Part shown: piece after piece, positions 34,737-43,935 of the stretch
How the letters are laid out: each line of letters starts with the position of its first letter
Position numbering within the stretch: the stretch's first letter is position 1
Program-made: the position numbers and the translations under genes
The notes under the pieces: generated by a model
Database searches by the model: none
What the model saw: only the letters and a program-made list of their open reading frames with translations
Told to the model about the DNA's origin: nothing
Assembly: GCF_900109575.1 (NCBI RefSeq)
Contig: NZ_FOAF01000008.1
Span: 1-64,000, forward strand
From: Olivibacter domesticus
GTDB lineage: Bacteria; Bacteroidota; Bacteroidia; Sphingobacteriales; Sphingobacteriaceae
DNA length: 64,000 nucleotides
Direction of reading: 5' to 3'

Positions 34737-36716
34737 TTATTTTATTGCCGAGCTATTTATAGAGATATCCGTAATTTTGGTTGGTAGCCAAACTTGCATC
34801 TCGCCCATACCTCGATTCGCCCAAGAGTAATAGGGAACTGCGGTAATGGTTGCTCTTTTTAGGTTTACCGATTGTGCATCTGTAGCCGGACTGACTACTG
34901 GAAGATTACTTTGGATAGTTACAATACCTCCAAGTAAATCTTTTTGATACGACGTTGTAAAAGAAACATCTTCAGGCACAAAAAAGTTCGAGACAGATTG
35001 TTGATCTGCCTGTTCCACACAGTATACGAGGGGGCCCCTTTGTAATGCTATACGGTTTTTGTTAGCTGAAACCTTATCACTAGCGCCTACTTTTTTAACC
35101 TCCATAGGCAATGAAACGCTTAATACATCACCCTTGTTCCAAGCTCTGTCAATGACGGCATATCCCTTTTCCATCCTATAATCTACGACTTTTCCATTGA
35201 TGGATATTTCTATTTTATCCTGTTTCCCATTAACAAAATGATAGGTGTCGCCAGGTACAGGTTGATTCTGCGTCCAGCCAGGAATTCGGATGTGCATAGG
35301 AAAAGACATTTTCTTGTTTGGTGTAACGGTTAGTTTAATATTCCCCTCCCAAGGGTAATTGCTTTGTTGTGTGATGTCTACCTGTCCCTTTTTGAGTAGT
35401 ACACTGGTATTGCTACCAACAAATAAATTAACCCAAATAGACTGATCAGATTTTGCATAGATATAATTACCTAATGACTCCACTAGTCGCGCTATGTTGG
35501 ATGGACAGCAAGCGGTGCCGAACCACTCACTTCTAGAATAGTTCCCTTGTGAAGCAAGTGGATTTCCATAAAAAAAACGATCGCCACTCAATGATAGACC
35601 ATCAAGTGCCCCGTTGTACAAACTTCTTTCAAGCACATCAAAATACTTAGCCTCACCAGTAAGTAAATTCATGCGCTGATTCCAGAAAACCATACCAACA
35701 GAAGCACATGTTTCGCAATAGGCAGTGGCGTTGGGCAAATCGTAGTCTTGGCTGAAACCTTCATTTTTTGCTGTTGAACCGATTCCACCAGTAATATACA
35801 TGTTTCGATATACCACATCTTGCCAAACATCTTGCATGGCCTGCATATAATCGGCATTTTGCGTAGCGGCACCCACGTCAGCCGCACCTGTATAAAGATA
35901 CATAGCCCGCACCGCATGGCCCGTAATTTCCCGTTGATCCATTAGAGGTATGGCATCTTGGCAACGAGCTGGATCCTTCCATTCATCCCAAGTTTGTCCT
36001 TTGCCATAACCACGTCCACGCTGCTGAAGAAACCAATCCGCCAATTGCAGATAACGTTCATTTTGCGTAGTATGATAGAGTTTGACGAGTGCTAATTCGA
36101 TTTCCTGATGCCCACTGACCCAATGCCTATTTGGTAGTCGAAATGTCGTATCAATGTGGTCAGCAAAGCGAATGGCCACGTCCAGCAGCTTTCTTTTACC
36201 TGTGGTGTTATAGTAAGCAATTGCAGCTTCCATTAAATGTCCGGCACAGTAATCTTCATGCATATCCATATCGGTCCATCGTTTATCTAATCCGTTTAGT
36301 GTAAAATAGGTGTTTAAATAACCATCAGATAGCTGAGCGGCTGCAATCTTATCGATCCATTCGTCAGCTTTATCAACTAAAGCTTGATTAGGTTGGTTTT
36401 TTAATGAGTAGGCGATGGCTTCCAATGCTTTGTAAACATCCGAATCATCATAATAAATGCCCTCATGTTTTTCACCTGTTTTACGAGCAACTTTTTCAAA
36501 ATTGCGAATACGTGGAGTTTTGACTTCGGTTTGCTCAATGCATACAGGAATGGTCACGGTGCTCACCGTTTTTATCTTGGGTGTCCAAAACTGATCAGTT
36601 ATTTCAACTTTAGAGAAATTAACGGGTTGTATCGTGTTGACTTTGTTCTGCGCGTATGCCACTGCTCCGGAATGTAGGAGCAAGCTAGTACTTATATAGA
36701 TGAATGTATTTTTCAT
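34737..36716 (-). CDS. Glycoside hydrolase family 127-type beta-L-arabinofuranosidase
   Basis: A 659-residue exported enzyme (signal peptide 1-22, ending AVAYAQ). It is an (alpha/alpha)6-barrel protein of the DUF1680/GH127 family. The family's metal-thiolate site is intact: Glu335 and Cys337 in the YCETCAS segment, and Cys403-Cys404 in TACCPSNIARL. These match the zinc-binding Glu, Cys and the Cys nucleophile known from HypBA1. NEGFSQDYDLPN at 318-329 carries the second conserved Glu. Predicted activity is removal of terminal beta-L-arabinofuranose from arabinosylated proteins or plant glycans. It is the last gene of locus 3, 11 bp after another DUF1680 gene. Confidence 0.92.
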   Translation of the reverse strand: MKNTFIYISTSLLLHSGAVAYAQNKVNTIQPVNFSKVEITDQFWTPKIKTVSTVTIPVCIEQTEVKTPRIRNFEKVARKTGEKHEGIYYDDSDVYKALEAIAYSLKNQPNQALVDKADEWIDKIAAAQLSDGYLNTYFTLNGLDKRWTDMDMHEDYCAGHLMEAAIAYYNTTGKRKLLDVAIRFADHIDTTFRLPNRHWVSGHQEIELALVKLYHTTQNERYLQLADWFLQQRGRGYGKGQTWDEWKDPARCQDAIPLMDQREITGHAVRAMYLYTGAADVGAATQNADYMQAMQDVWQDVVYRNMYITGGIGSTAKNEGFSQDYDLPNATAYCETCASVGMVFWNQRMNLLTGEAKYFDVLERSLYNGALDGLSLSGDRFFYGNPLASQGNYSRSEWFGTACCPSNIARLVESLGNYIYAKSDQSIWVNLFVGSNTSVLLKKGQVDITQQSNYPWEGNIKLTVTPNKKMSFPMHIRIPGWTQNQPVPGDTYHFVNGKQDKIEISINGKVVDYRMEKGYAVIDRAWNKGDVLSVSLPMEVKKVGASDKVSANKNRIALQRGPLVYCVEQADQQSVSNFFVPEDVSFTTSYQKDLLGGIVTIQSNLPVVSPATDAQSVNLKRATITAVPYYSWANRGMGEMQVWLPTKITDISINSSAIK

Positions 36717-36727
36717 AATTACTTGTT

Positions 36728-38812
36728 TTAATTAACTACCGGGAACTGAGTGATACGAAGAGTAGAGCAGCCATAAGGAACCAGCACTATGGGTGTTTCT
36801 TCTCCTTTGGCAGATGAAAACTGATGAGGAAGAGGACCTGCCATATTTTTATATAAGGTCCATTCAGGGATCTTCTTGGCCTTCGTTTTTATAAGGATGG
36901 GCGCACCGGCTAAATTCCAGGGGTACTGCCCGTTTGTCTGGTTTTTAATCACCTCGAATCCGTTCTGAGGGTCGTTTATTGCTTTTTCCAGTAACCCGTA
37001 ATTCCATTCCGATTTAGGATATACCTCATAGAAATCGCCGAAGTATTCCGCATTACTTACTTTGCGCCAGTCTTCCTCTATCTTAAGTGCATATACCAAA
37101 GGGCCTCTTTCTACAGCAACCGATAGTTCAGCCCAACGGCTGGTTTCGATATGCATTGGTAAAACCAAGCTAACCTGGTCGCCTTCTTTCCAGCTGCGAT
37201 TAATTTTTACAATGCTACCGGGCTTAGTTATTTCACTTATGGTATCTCCATTGATAGTTATTTTTGCATCTTTTGCCCAGTACGGGATACGGAGATGGAA
37301 CGGAAAGCTAACTGCTTTCTTTGTCTTTATGGTGAAACGGATAGTCTCGTCAAATGGATAATGGGTGTCTTCAGTAATATGGATGGATTGACCATCGGCC
37401 ACTTTTGCATCTACTTCGCTGGGCCCATAAAGCAGGGCAGCTATACCTTTATCTGCTGTTTGATACCATAGGTTTTGCACAAATTTAGGCCATCCTTGAT
37501 GCATATTGGCGGTGCAACAAGGATAACCGGTAAGGAGTCCATAACACTGATCAGTGCCTTGGTGCCCACCATCTTCAAAAAAGTTGCGTTCGGCTCTAGA
37601 AATCAATACCTGATTAGCACTCTGGAAGTATTGACGATGGTTGAAGTCGTCGGTTGCCTGCGTAGGCATGGCGTTATATGCAATTTTTTCCAAGAGATCT
37701 GCAAATTCTGTATCACCGGTAATGGAAAGCATGCTCTCTAGGGAAAACAGCATTTCGACTACCGAACAAAACTCAATACCTTGAGTTGGGGCATTGCCGT
37801 GTAGGGGCTCATCGCCACCATACATGCCTTGCGCCTGCCCGTGAAAAATTGCAATATCATTATAAGCTCTTTTTACCGCTTTTATGTAATTTGTATCTGG
37901 ATTTTGCTGGTAATAAATGATGGGTGACTTAATACCTTGCGCTAAATTAACACAGTGAAAGCTTTGTAGCTGGCCAACATGCAATCTATTAATTGCTTGC
38001 TGATCGAATGGATAGGTGTTCCCGGTGTTGTAAGGATAGAGGTGTGAGATACCGTTTTGCTTGTCGTTATATTGATTTGAAAAGACAGTAGCGTAAGGAA
38101 ATGTTTGCTGGTAAAGCAGATTCCCCAATTCTAATAGAAAAGACTCTCCCGTTTGGTTATACAACCAGTATACCACCATTAGGTTATCTGCTCCCCGGCG
38201 ATTTCCCCAGAAAGACCATTGGTCTAAAGGGTGTTTAGGTAGTTCTTGGAGCTGATACCTAAAATAATTGGTTAAGGTTTTAATAACCCTTTTATCACCT
38301 GTGGCATTATAATATTGTTGTAGCACCTTTAACATTACCATTCGTGGCCACCAATCTTCAACGGGCTCCTTTTGGATTCCTGGTTCAGGTTTTGATTTTT
38401 CTTTAAGTGGCCTTGGTCCGATATATCCGTCATCACGTTGGTTCCTTATAGTCCATTCAATCCATGGCTTTACTTTTCTAATTAACTCATCATCTTTTAA
38501 AATGTAAGCAAGGGGCAGTAAACCATCTAACCAGTAAGGACCTCTTTCCCAAGCATCGCCATCACCACCAAGCCAGCCATTTCTGTTGCCAACCACTTGC
38601 GGGTATCGTTCATCTAAATGACCTGTTAAGCCGGTTTTCATACGTGTTAATTGATTTTTTAACCAGTCTTTGGGCTGAATAGCACCTAATGGCAATTCCA
38701 TATAAGGATTAGCGCGTAATGGTTTACGATTCTGTAACTGAGCCTTGCCTTCGGCACACAGGCCGAACGCAAGGAGGATAAAGCAAAAAAACTGTTTTGT
38801 TTTCATCGTCAT
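36728..38812 (-). CDS. DUF1680 (GH127-superfamily) glycosidase, divergent second member
   Basis: A 694-residue exported protein (signal about 1-24, ending EGKAQ). Overall layout matches DUF1680 enzymes: GAIQPKDWLKNQLTRMKTGL, GPYWLDGLLPLAYIL, GTDQCYGLLTG and a C-terminal beta-domain with LPMHIETSRWAELSVAVERG. The metal-thiolate residues are retained as Glu347 and Cys349 (IEFCS) and Cys432-Cys433 (YPCCTANMH). Surrounding residues differ strongly from the neighbour, so the specificity probably differs, for example a different arabinoside linkage. It stands between the SusD gene (15 bp) and the GH127-type gene (11 bp) in locus 3. Confidence 0.9.
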   Translation of the reverse strand: MTMKTKQFFCFILLAFGLCAEGKAQLQNRKPLRANPYMELPLGAIQPKDWLKNQLTRMKTGLTGHLDERYPQVVGNRNGWLGGDGDAWERGPYWLDGLLPLAYILKDDELIRKVKPWIEWTIRNQRDDGYIGPRPLKEKSKPEPGIQKEPVEDWWPRMVMLKVLQQYYNATGDKRVIKTLTNYFRYQLQELPKHPLDQWSFWGNRRGADNLMVVYWLYNQTGESFLLELGNLLYQQTFPYATVFSNQYNDKQNGISHLYPYNTGNTYPFDQQAINRLHVGQLQSFHCVNLAQGIKSPIIYYQQNPDTNYIKAVKRAYNDIAIFHGQAQGMYGGDEPLHGNAPTQGIEFCSVVEMLFSLESMLSITGDTEFADLLEKIAYNAMPTQATDDFNHRQYFQSANQVLISRAERNFFEDGGHQGTDQCYGLLTGYPCCTANMHQGWPKFVQNLWYQTADKGIAALLYGPSEVDAKVADGQSIHITEDTHYPFDETIRFTIKTKKAVSFPFHLRIPYWAKDAKITINGDTISEITKPGSIVKINRSWKEGDQVSLVLPMHIETSRWAELSVAVERGPLVYALKIEEDWRKVSNAEYFGDFYEVYPKSEWNYGLLEKAINDPQNGFEVIKNQTNGQYPWNLAGAPILIKTKAKKIPEWTLYKNMAGPLPHQFSSAKGEETPIVLVPYGCSTLRITQFPVVN

Positions 38813-38827
38813 ATGGAGAATAAAATA

Positions 38828-40435
38828 TTAATAACCTTGATTTTGCGTTAGGTTAGGATTCGAATTAATAGTCTGTTGCGGAATCGGAAAAGTAATACGG
38901 TAGTCGCCATTTGGCTTGTGCGAGAGCCAGCTTTTAGTGGTAAATATACCGAAACGAATCATGTCACGACGACGGTGACCTTCCCAAGCAAACTCCCAAC
39001 CTAGCTCATCCAGTAGGCGTCCATATTGTACCGGTGCTGTATTCCCTTCGTCTACAAGCTTGTAGTCTTCTACATAGCCATACTTATAACGACTATTTTG
39101 CTGGAGGTCGTTTCCAGTTACCGTCGCCTTCGCTGGATTGTTTTTAAAAGCACGAGCTCTTACCTGACTGACCAATGTGGAAGCTTCATTGGGATTGCCG
39201 TTTCGTAAGAGGCATTCAGCTTTCATCAATAGGATATCAGCATAGCGAAAGAAGGGGAAATCATTATCTAGATTATGTAGTGCCCCCATTTTTACGGTGA
39301 ATTTATTCATACGATAACCTTCCGATTCGCCAGTATATAAGCCATCGGGAATATCTTTGGTGAATACGAGTGGTTTACCCGCCTGGTCATAAGCACCCAA
39401 AAGTGGTGTTTTACCATCAGCAGCAAATTGAGGGCCCATTAACCAGGTGTCGGCTAATCGTCCATCAAGCGGATCATAAGTATCAATAAATTGCGGAACA
39501 GCCATAGCCGAACCCGAACCCCATGGTGTTGCTTGCATATTTGCTTTAGCCTTTAGTGAGGCATGCCAAGAAAACATATGGAACAGGAAACCGCCACCAA
39601 CTGTTTCTTCAAAAGGAATGGCAAATACGATTTCCGGTGAGTTTTCATTCTGAGTTGTAAATACATCTCTGAAGTTGGCGTTCAAGCTATATTTGGCAGA
39701 ATTGATCACATCATCACATTGCTGAATGCATTCTTGCCATGCCGGTGTACCTGTATACACACCAGCATTGAGATATACGTTGGCCAATAATGCTTTTGCA
39801 GCCCATTTATTAAAGCGTCCATATAACAACCGACTATTATCTTCACTTAAGTTGGGCAGTGCGGCATTGACTTCTGAAACAATGAATTGATAAAGCTCGG
39901 TTCTTGACGATTTTGCCTGTAATTCAGTGCCTGTACTGGTAACTAAGGGGGCATCGCCAAAATTGTCACAAATGAGCCAGTAAAAAAAGGCTCGTGCTAT
40001 CTTTACTTCGGCTAGTACGCCTTCTTTTGTAAGCCCGTCTGTTAACGGAATTTTGTTTTCTTCAAGCAAACTGATAATACGGTTTGCATTGATCGCACCT
40101 TTATAGAGGCTATTCCACATGGCATTCATTTGCTCGTTTTCTGAATTCCAAGTATGGAGATGAATACGCTTATAGATGCCACCATCATCCCAGCCGGAGG
40201 CATTGGCAGGCATAACTAGCTCGTCTGAGGAGGTTTCCTGCACACCGGCCCAGTTATGATGATCAAAAAGTTCACGCATATTGGCATAAAGAACACCGGT
40301 GGCCTGGTATGCATTTGTATAGGTCAATTGATCATCAGTCACTTCTGTATATAGCATTTCATCTAGATCGTTGTTACAGGCGGCGAGCAACAATATCAGC
40401 AGAAGGGTGGTTATGTTATATTTAATTGTTTTCAT
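38828..40435 (-). CDS. RagB/SusD family outer-membrane lipoprotein, locus 3
   Basis: A 535-residue SusD-like lipoprotein with lipobox LLLAACNND. Characteristic features are AEVKIARAFFYWLICDNFGDAPLV, FFRYADILLMKAECLLRNGN and the C-terminal ELGWEFAWEGHRRRDMIRFG. The end FPIPQQTINSNPNLTQNQGY is a SusD terminus. It lies 11 bp after its susC gene. With two DUF1680 enzymes downstream, it likely binds an arabinofuranose-containing glycan or glycopeptide. Confidence 0.95.
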   Translation of the reverse strand: MKTIKYNITTLLLILLLAACNNDLDEMLYTEVTDDQLTYTNAYQATGVLYANMRELFDHHNWAGVQETSSDELVMPANASGWDDGGIYKRIHLHTWNSENEQMNAMWNSLYKGAINANRIISLLEENKIPLTDGLTKEGVLAEVKIARAFFYWLICDNFGDAPLVTSTGTELQAKSSRTELYQFIVSEVNAALPNLSEDNSRLLYGRFNKWAAKALLANVYLNAGVYTGTPAWQECIQQCDDVINSAKYSLNANFRDVFTTQNENSPEIVFAIPFEETVGGGFLFHMFSWHASLKAKANMQATPWGSGSAMAVPQFIDTYDPLDGRLADTWLMGPQFAADGKTPLLGAYDQAGKPLVFTKDIPDGLYTGESEGYRMNKFTVKMGALHNLDNDFPFFRYADILLMKAECLLRNGNPNEASTLVSQVRARAFKNNPAKATVTGNDLQQNSRYKYGYVEDYKLVDEGNTAPVQYGRLLDELGWEFAWEGHRRRDMIRFGIFTTKSWLSHKPNGDYRITFPIPQQTINSNPNLTQNQGY

Positions 40436-40446
40436 AAATCAGGTAA

Positions 40447-43400
40447 TTAGAAGGTTAAAAATGCACCGAGTGTATAGCTGGTTGTGGATGGATAACGATT
40501 TTTGTTGTCAATTCCCGGTGAGAGGCCATTGATGCTCACTTCAGGATCAATGCCTTTGTAACCAGTGATTGTTGCTAAATTCGAGACCGCTCCATAGAGT
40601 CGGATGCGTTTGATATACTTGCTCTTAAGCCCAACATTGTAACCCAGGGTGACATTATCTATTTTCCAATAATCGCCATCTTCAATATAGTAACTTACAT
40701 AATTAAGAGATTGATCGTCAGCGAGTGGTCGTTTGTCGAAAATGTTATCATAAGCCGAATTAAGTAAATTCCCACGGGTCAGCATTACTGGGTTGCCGTA
40801 AAACATCTCGGGCATGTTCAGAATCTGAAAACCAAATGCACCACGCATGGTGATATTTAAGTCGAAATTTTTGTAGACGAAGGTGTTGTTCCAGCTGGCA
40901 TAATACTGTGGTAATCCATTTCCAATGATTTGTTTGTCATCGGCTTGCTGATTGGAAATAGATTTTGGATTACCATCTTTACCCTCAATTATCCAATAAC
41001 CATTCTCATCAATATCAATGGTTTTGAATCCATAAAAATTTCCAATGGGCTGACCTACTTGCACCCGATGGGTACGTTGTTGGATAGGTTCACCCGTTTC
41101 ACCAGCATCAAAGTAACCGCTGGCCAGTTGGAAATTCTCATCCGAAAGCGAAAGAATCTTGTTTCTGTTCGTAGAGAAATTAACAGAAGTACGCCATTGA
41201 AAATTGTCGGATTGCACCGGGATACCATTTATTTGTACCTCTAAACCCTTGTTTTGCATGGAAGCTGCGTTGGCACGTATGGTACTATATAAATAGGGAG
41301 GCGTTGGAACAGGATAATCCATCAGCAGATCTTTGGTAGTGCGTTTGTAATAATCTATGGAACCGGAAATACGATTATCAAAGAAACCGTAATCCACACC
41401 GATGTTTAACTCCTCTTTCTTTTCCCAGCGTAAATCGGGATTAGGATTTAAAGAAGGATTTACGACTTGTATCCACTGCCCGTCTACTAAGCTATAGGTG
41501 TCAAAATTAATGAGGCTTAAAGACCGATATGGATCAGTCGGTTCAGTACCTGTAATACCAAAACCAGCACGAAATTTCAAATTGTTGAGCACCTTGAGAT
41601 CCCGAAGAAAATCCTCGCGAATGGCATTCCAACCAATAGAAATGGCCGGGAAATTACCCCATTTATAGTTTCTTCCGAATTTAGATGACCCTTCATGTCG
41701 TATACTGGCCATAAGTAAGTATTTCTCTTTGTAATTATAATTTATACGGAAGAAATACCCCACTAACTTGTTTTCGGTTTGGATCGAATTTTCAGGTGCT
41801 TGTCCGCGTTTTAAGGCCAAACCTGCACCCATATTATTATATGAGAAATCGTCAGTAGGAAAATCCCAATTTTGCATCCAGTAATCTTGGTAATTGTTGT
41901 TTCGCCAACTGTAACCTACTAAACCAGTAATTTCATGATCTTTGAATATTTTATGATAGTCGGCCGTTAGTTCCAATAAATCTTCTTGTGTCCTAGTGGT
42001 GCCTCTAGAAGCATATCCATTTTTACCATCTCTGATAGTGGAAAAATGTTTTTTGGTTTCGTAGTAGCCTCTTGTACTATTATATAAATCGCGAGAGAGT
42101 AAGAGTTTGACGTTGATGTCATTATTTGGTGAATAGGTAATATTACCAAAAGTGCGGAAATTGTTGTTTTGAACAAGCCCCTGTGTTTCTTCTAAAAGTG
42201 CTACCGGATTCATGTAATCCGTTTTCTCAATACGTTCAATCCAGACACCATTGTCGTCTTTCACGCGATCGGTAGGGTTGAAGGTAAGGCCATTCCTGTA
42301 GATATCGCCTCTAAAGCTATTACTCTCCGTACTTGTGAAATTTTCGGGCTGATCGGCGCTTGCATAGTACTTTTGTTGATAGCCATTAATATTGGCATTC
42401 AACTTTAGTTTACCATCAAACATTTTATGGTTAAATTCGATTCGTGGAAAAAGTACCTTGTTATCCGATCGTTTGACAATACCTTCGATGCTTCTATAAT
42501 TTATATTGGCAATGTAGTTGGTATTACTGTCTCCCCCCTTTAAACTGATGTTGTACACCTGTGATATAGGCGTTTGTGTAATCTCATCCAGCCAATTGGT
42601 TTCATAACCATAATCAGTAGCACCTGGTCTACCTTCTGCAACACGTTGGCGATATTGAGCAGCATTCATAAAGTCCAACCGCCTAGCAATGCTTTGAGTA
42701 GTAAAGTAGGTGTTGATATCAATAGTGGCTGGCGTTTTTCCGTTCACCTTTTTTGTGGTGATTAGGATGACCCCATTGGTGCCGCGCGTACCGTATATCG
42801 CTGCCGCGGAGCCATCCTTAAGAATATCGATAGATTCGATATCTTCTGGTGCAACTGTAAATAAAGTACCCGGCACACCATCAATTAAAACCAAGGGGGT
42901 GCTGCTTGCCAAGATGGAAGGAACACCACGTAAATTTACTTGTGCAGTAGCAACAGGATTTGCATCTGACGATACAATGTTCAATCCTGCAACTTTACCA
43001 CGAATCAACTGAGCCGCATCGTTTACGGATCCCTGTACAAAATCTTCAGATTTGACGCTGGCTATAGCAGTAGTAATTTGTTCTCGCTTTTGTGTGCCAT
43101 AGCCAACAACCACTACTTCGTTAAGCGTATTGGCATCCTCTTTCATGATCACATTTACTACGCTTTGTTGGCCAGAGGAGATTTCCTGTACAACATATCC
43201 TAAATAGCTGAATACTAGTAAAGTATTATTTTTCGGTACATTAATTTTATAGTAACCGTCCGTATTGGTAATCGTCCCAATGTTTGTTCCTTTTACTTTA
43301 ACACTTACCCGTTGAAGTGGTAAGCCCTTTTCATCCGTTAGCTTTCCCGTGATTTGCAACTGAATTGACTTAGGAATAGCAGGGAGGATTGGGGCGCTTT

Positions 43401-43746
43401 TTAGCACAATGGTTTGGCGGATTATTTTGTAAGACAGGGGTTGATTCTCTAAACTTTTCTTCAACACTTCCTCAATAGCCGCGTTTTCTACTGCTATTGA
43501 AATTAATCCTGCTTTTTCAAGGTCAATTTTGTTAAATAAAAAATGGTAACCCGTTTGCGCTTCTATCAATTTAAGTATTCTGGCTACAGAACTGTGTTTT
43601 TCATTGAGTGTGATTCCTTGACTATAGCTTTTAGCACTCACTTGTACGAGTATTAAAAACATGAAAAAAGCAGTAAGTTTCATAGTCAATAAAATTTTGT
43701 GATGATATGGCCATTTCAATAAAAAGGCCCTTGAAATAAAATTCAT
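40447..43746 (-). CDS. SusC/RagA TonB-dependent outer-membrane transporter with STN domain, locus 3
   Basis: A 1099-residue transporter. Signal region about 1-44, STN domain about 45-117 (SSVARILKLIEAQTGYHFLF), carboxypeptidase-regulatory-like domain about 130-205, TonB-box-like EVVVVGYG at 210-217. The plug contains PLVLIDGVPGTLFTVAPED and IYGTRGTNGVILITTKK, and the barrel ends TLGAFLTF. A later Met (43683) would give the usual MKLTAFFMFLI signal start directly. It forms a pair with the SusD protein 11 bp downstream. The STN domain again predicts signalling to FecR, 189 bp upstream. Confidence 0.95.
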   Translation of the reverse strand: MNFISRAFLLKWPYHHKILLTMKLTAFFMFLILVQVSAKSYSQGITLNEKHSSVARILKLIEAQTGYHFLFNKIDLEKAGLISIAVENAAIEEVLKKSLENQPLSYKIIRQTIVLKSAPILPAIPKSIQLQITGKLTDEKGLPLQRVSVKVKGTNIGTITNTDGYYKINVPKNNTLLVFSYLGYVVQEISSGQQSVVNVIMKEDANTLNEVVVVGYGTQKREQITTAIASVKSEDFVQGSVNDAAQLIRGKVAGLNIVSSDANPVATAQVNLRGVPSILASSTPLVLIDGVPGTLFTVAPEDIESIDILKDGSAAAIYGTRGTNGVILITTKKVNGKTPATIDINTYFTTQSIARRLDFMNAAQYRQRVAEGRPGATDYGYETNWLDEITQTPISQVYNISLKGGDSNTNYIANINYRSIEGIVKRSDNKVLFPRIEFNHKMFDGKLKLNANINGYQQKYYASADQPENFTSTESNSFRGDIYRNGLTFNPTDRVKDDNGVWIERIEKTDYMNPVALLEETQGLVQNNNFRTFGNITYSPNNDINVKLLLSRDLYNSTRGYYETKKHFSTIRDGKNGYASRGTTRTQEDLLELTADYHKIFKDHEITGLVGYSWRNNNYQDYWMQNWDFPTDDFSYNNMGAGLALKRGQAPENSIQTENKLVGYFFRINYNYKEKYLLMASIRHEGSSKFGRNYKWGNFPAISIGWNAIREDFLRDLKVLNNLKFRAGFGITGTEPTDPYRSLSLINFDTYSLVDGQWIQVVNPSLNPNPDLRWEKKEELNIGVDYGFFDNRISGSIDYYKRTTKDLLMDYPVPTPPYLYSTIRANAASMQNKGLEVQINGIPVQSDNFQWRTSVNFSTNRNKILSLSDENFQLASGYFDAGETGEPIQQRTHRVQVGQPIGNFYGFKTIDIDENGYWIIEGKDGNPKSISNQQADDKQIIGNGLPQYYASWNNTFVYKNFDLNITMRGAFGFQILNMPEMFYGNPVMLTRGNLLNSAYDNIFDKRPLADDQSLNYVSYYIEDGDYWKIDNVTLGYNVGLKSKYIKRIRLYGAVSNLATITGYKGIDPEVSINGLSPGIDNKNRYPSTTSYTLGAFLTF

Positions 43747-43760
43747 TACTTTTGTTTGTT

Positions 43761-43842
43761 TGGGTTAAATAAAATATTGATTCATCGATGTGGAAAAATC
43801 CAAGCATATGCCGGGGAGTGCTGGTACCACTCTTCGGTTTTT
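43761..43842 (+). ncRNA. Candidate antisense RNA in the fecR-susC gap of locus 3
   Basis: On the strand opposite to the operon, CCGGGGAGTG (43811-43820) pairs with CACTCTTCGG (43828-43837), followed by T5. Two pairs are G-U in the plus-strand RNA and A-C mismatches on the other strand. TACTTTTG at 43747-43754 fits the -7 element and lies directly against the susC start codon, as in locus 1. The predicted RNA is about 82 nt, matching 83 nt at locus 1. No -33 at the right spacing is visible. Confidence 0.58.
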
Positions 43843-43935
43843 ATTAGATTTCTATTATTAAATCCTTTTAGCTGTCTATAATTGCTGGTTGCGTTTTCAT
43901 AATTTAAAATTTAAGTAAATAATGTTTATGTATGG

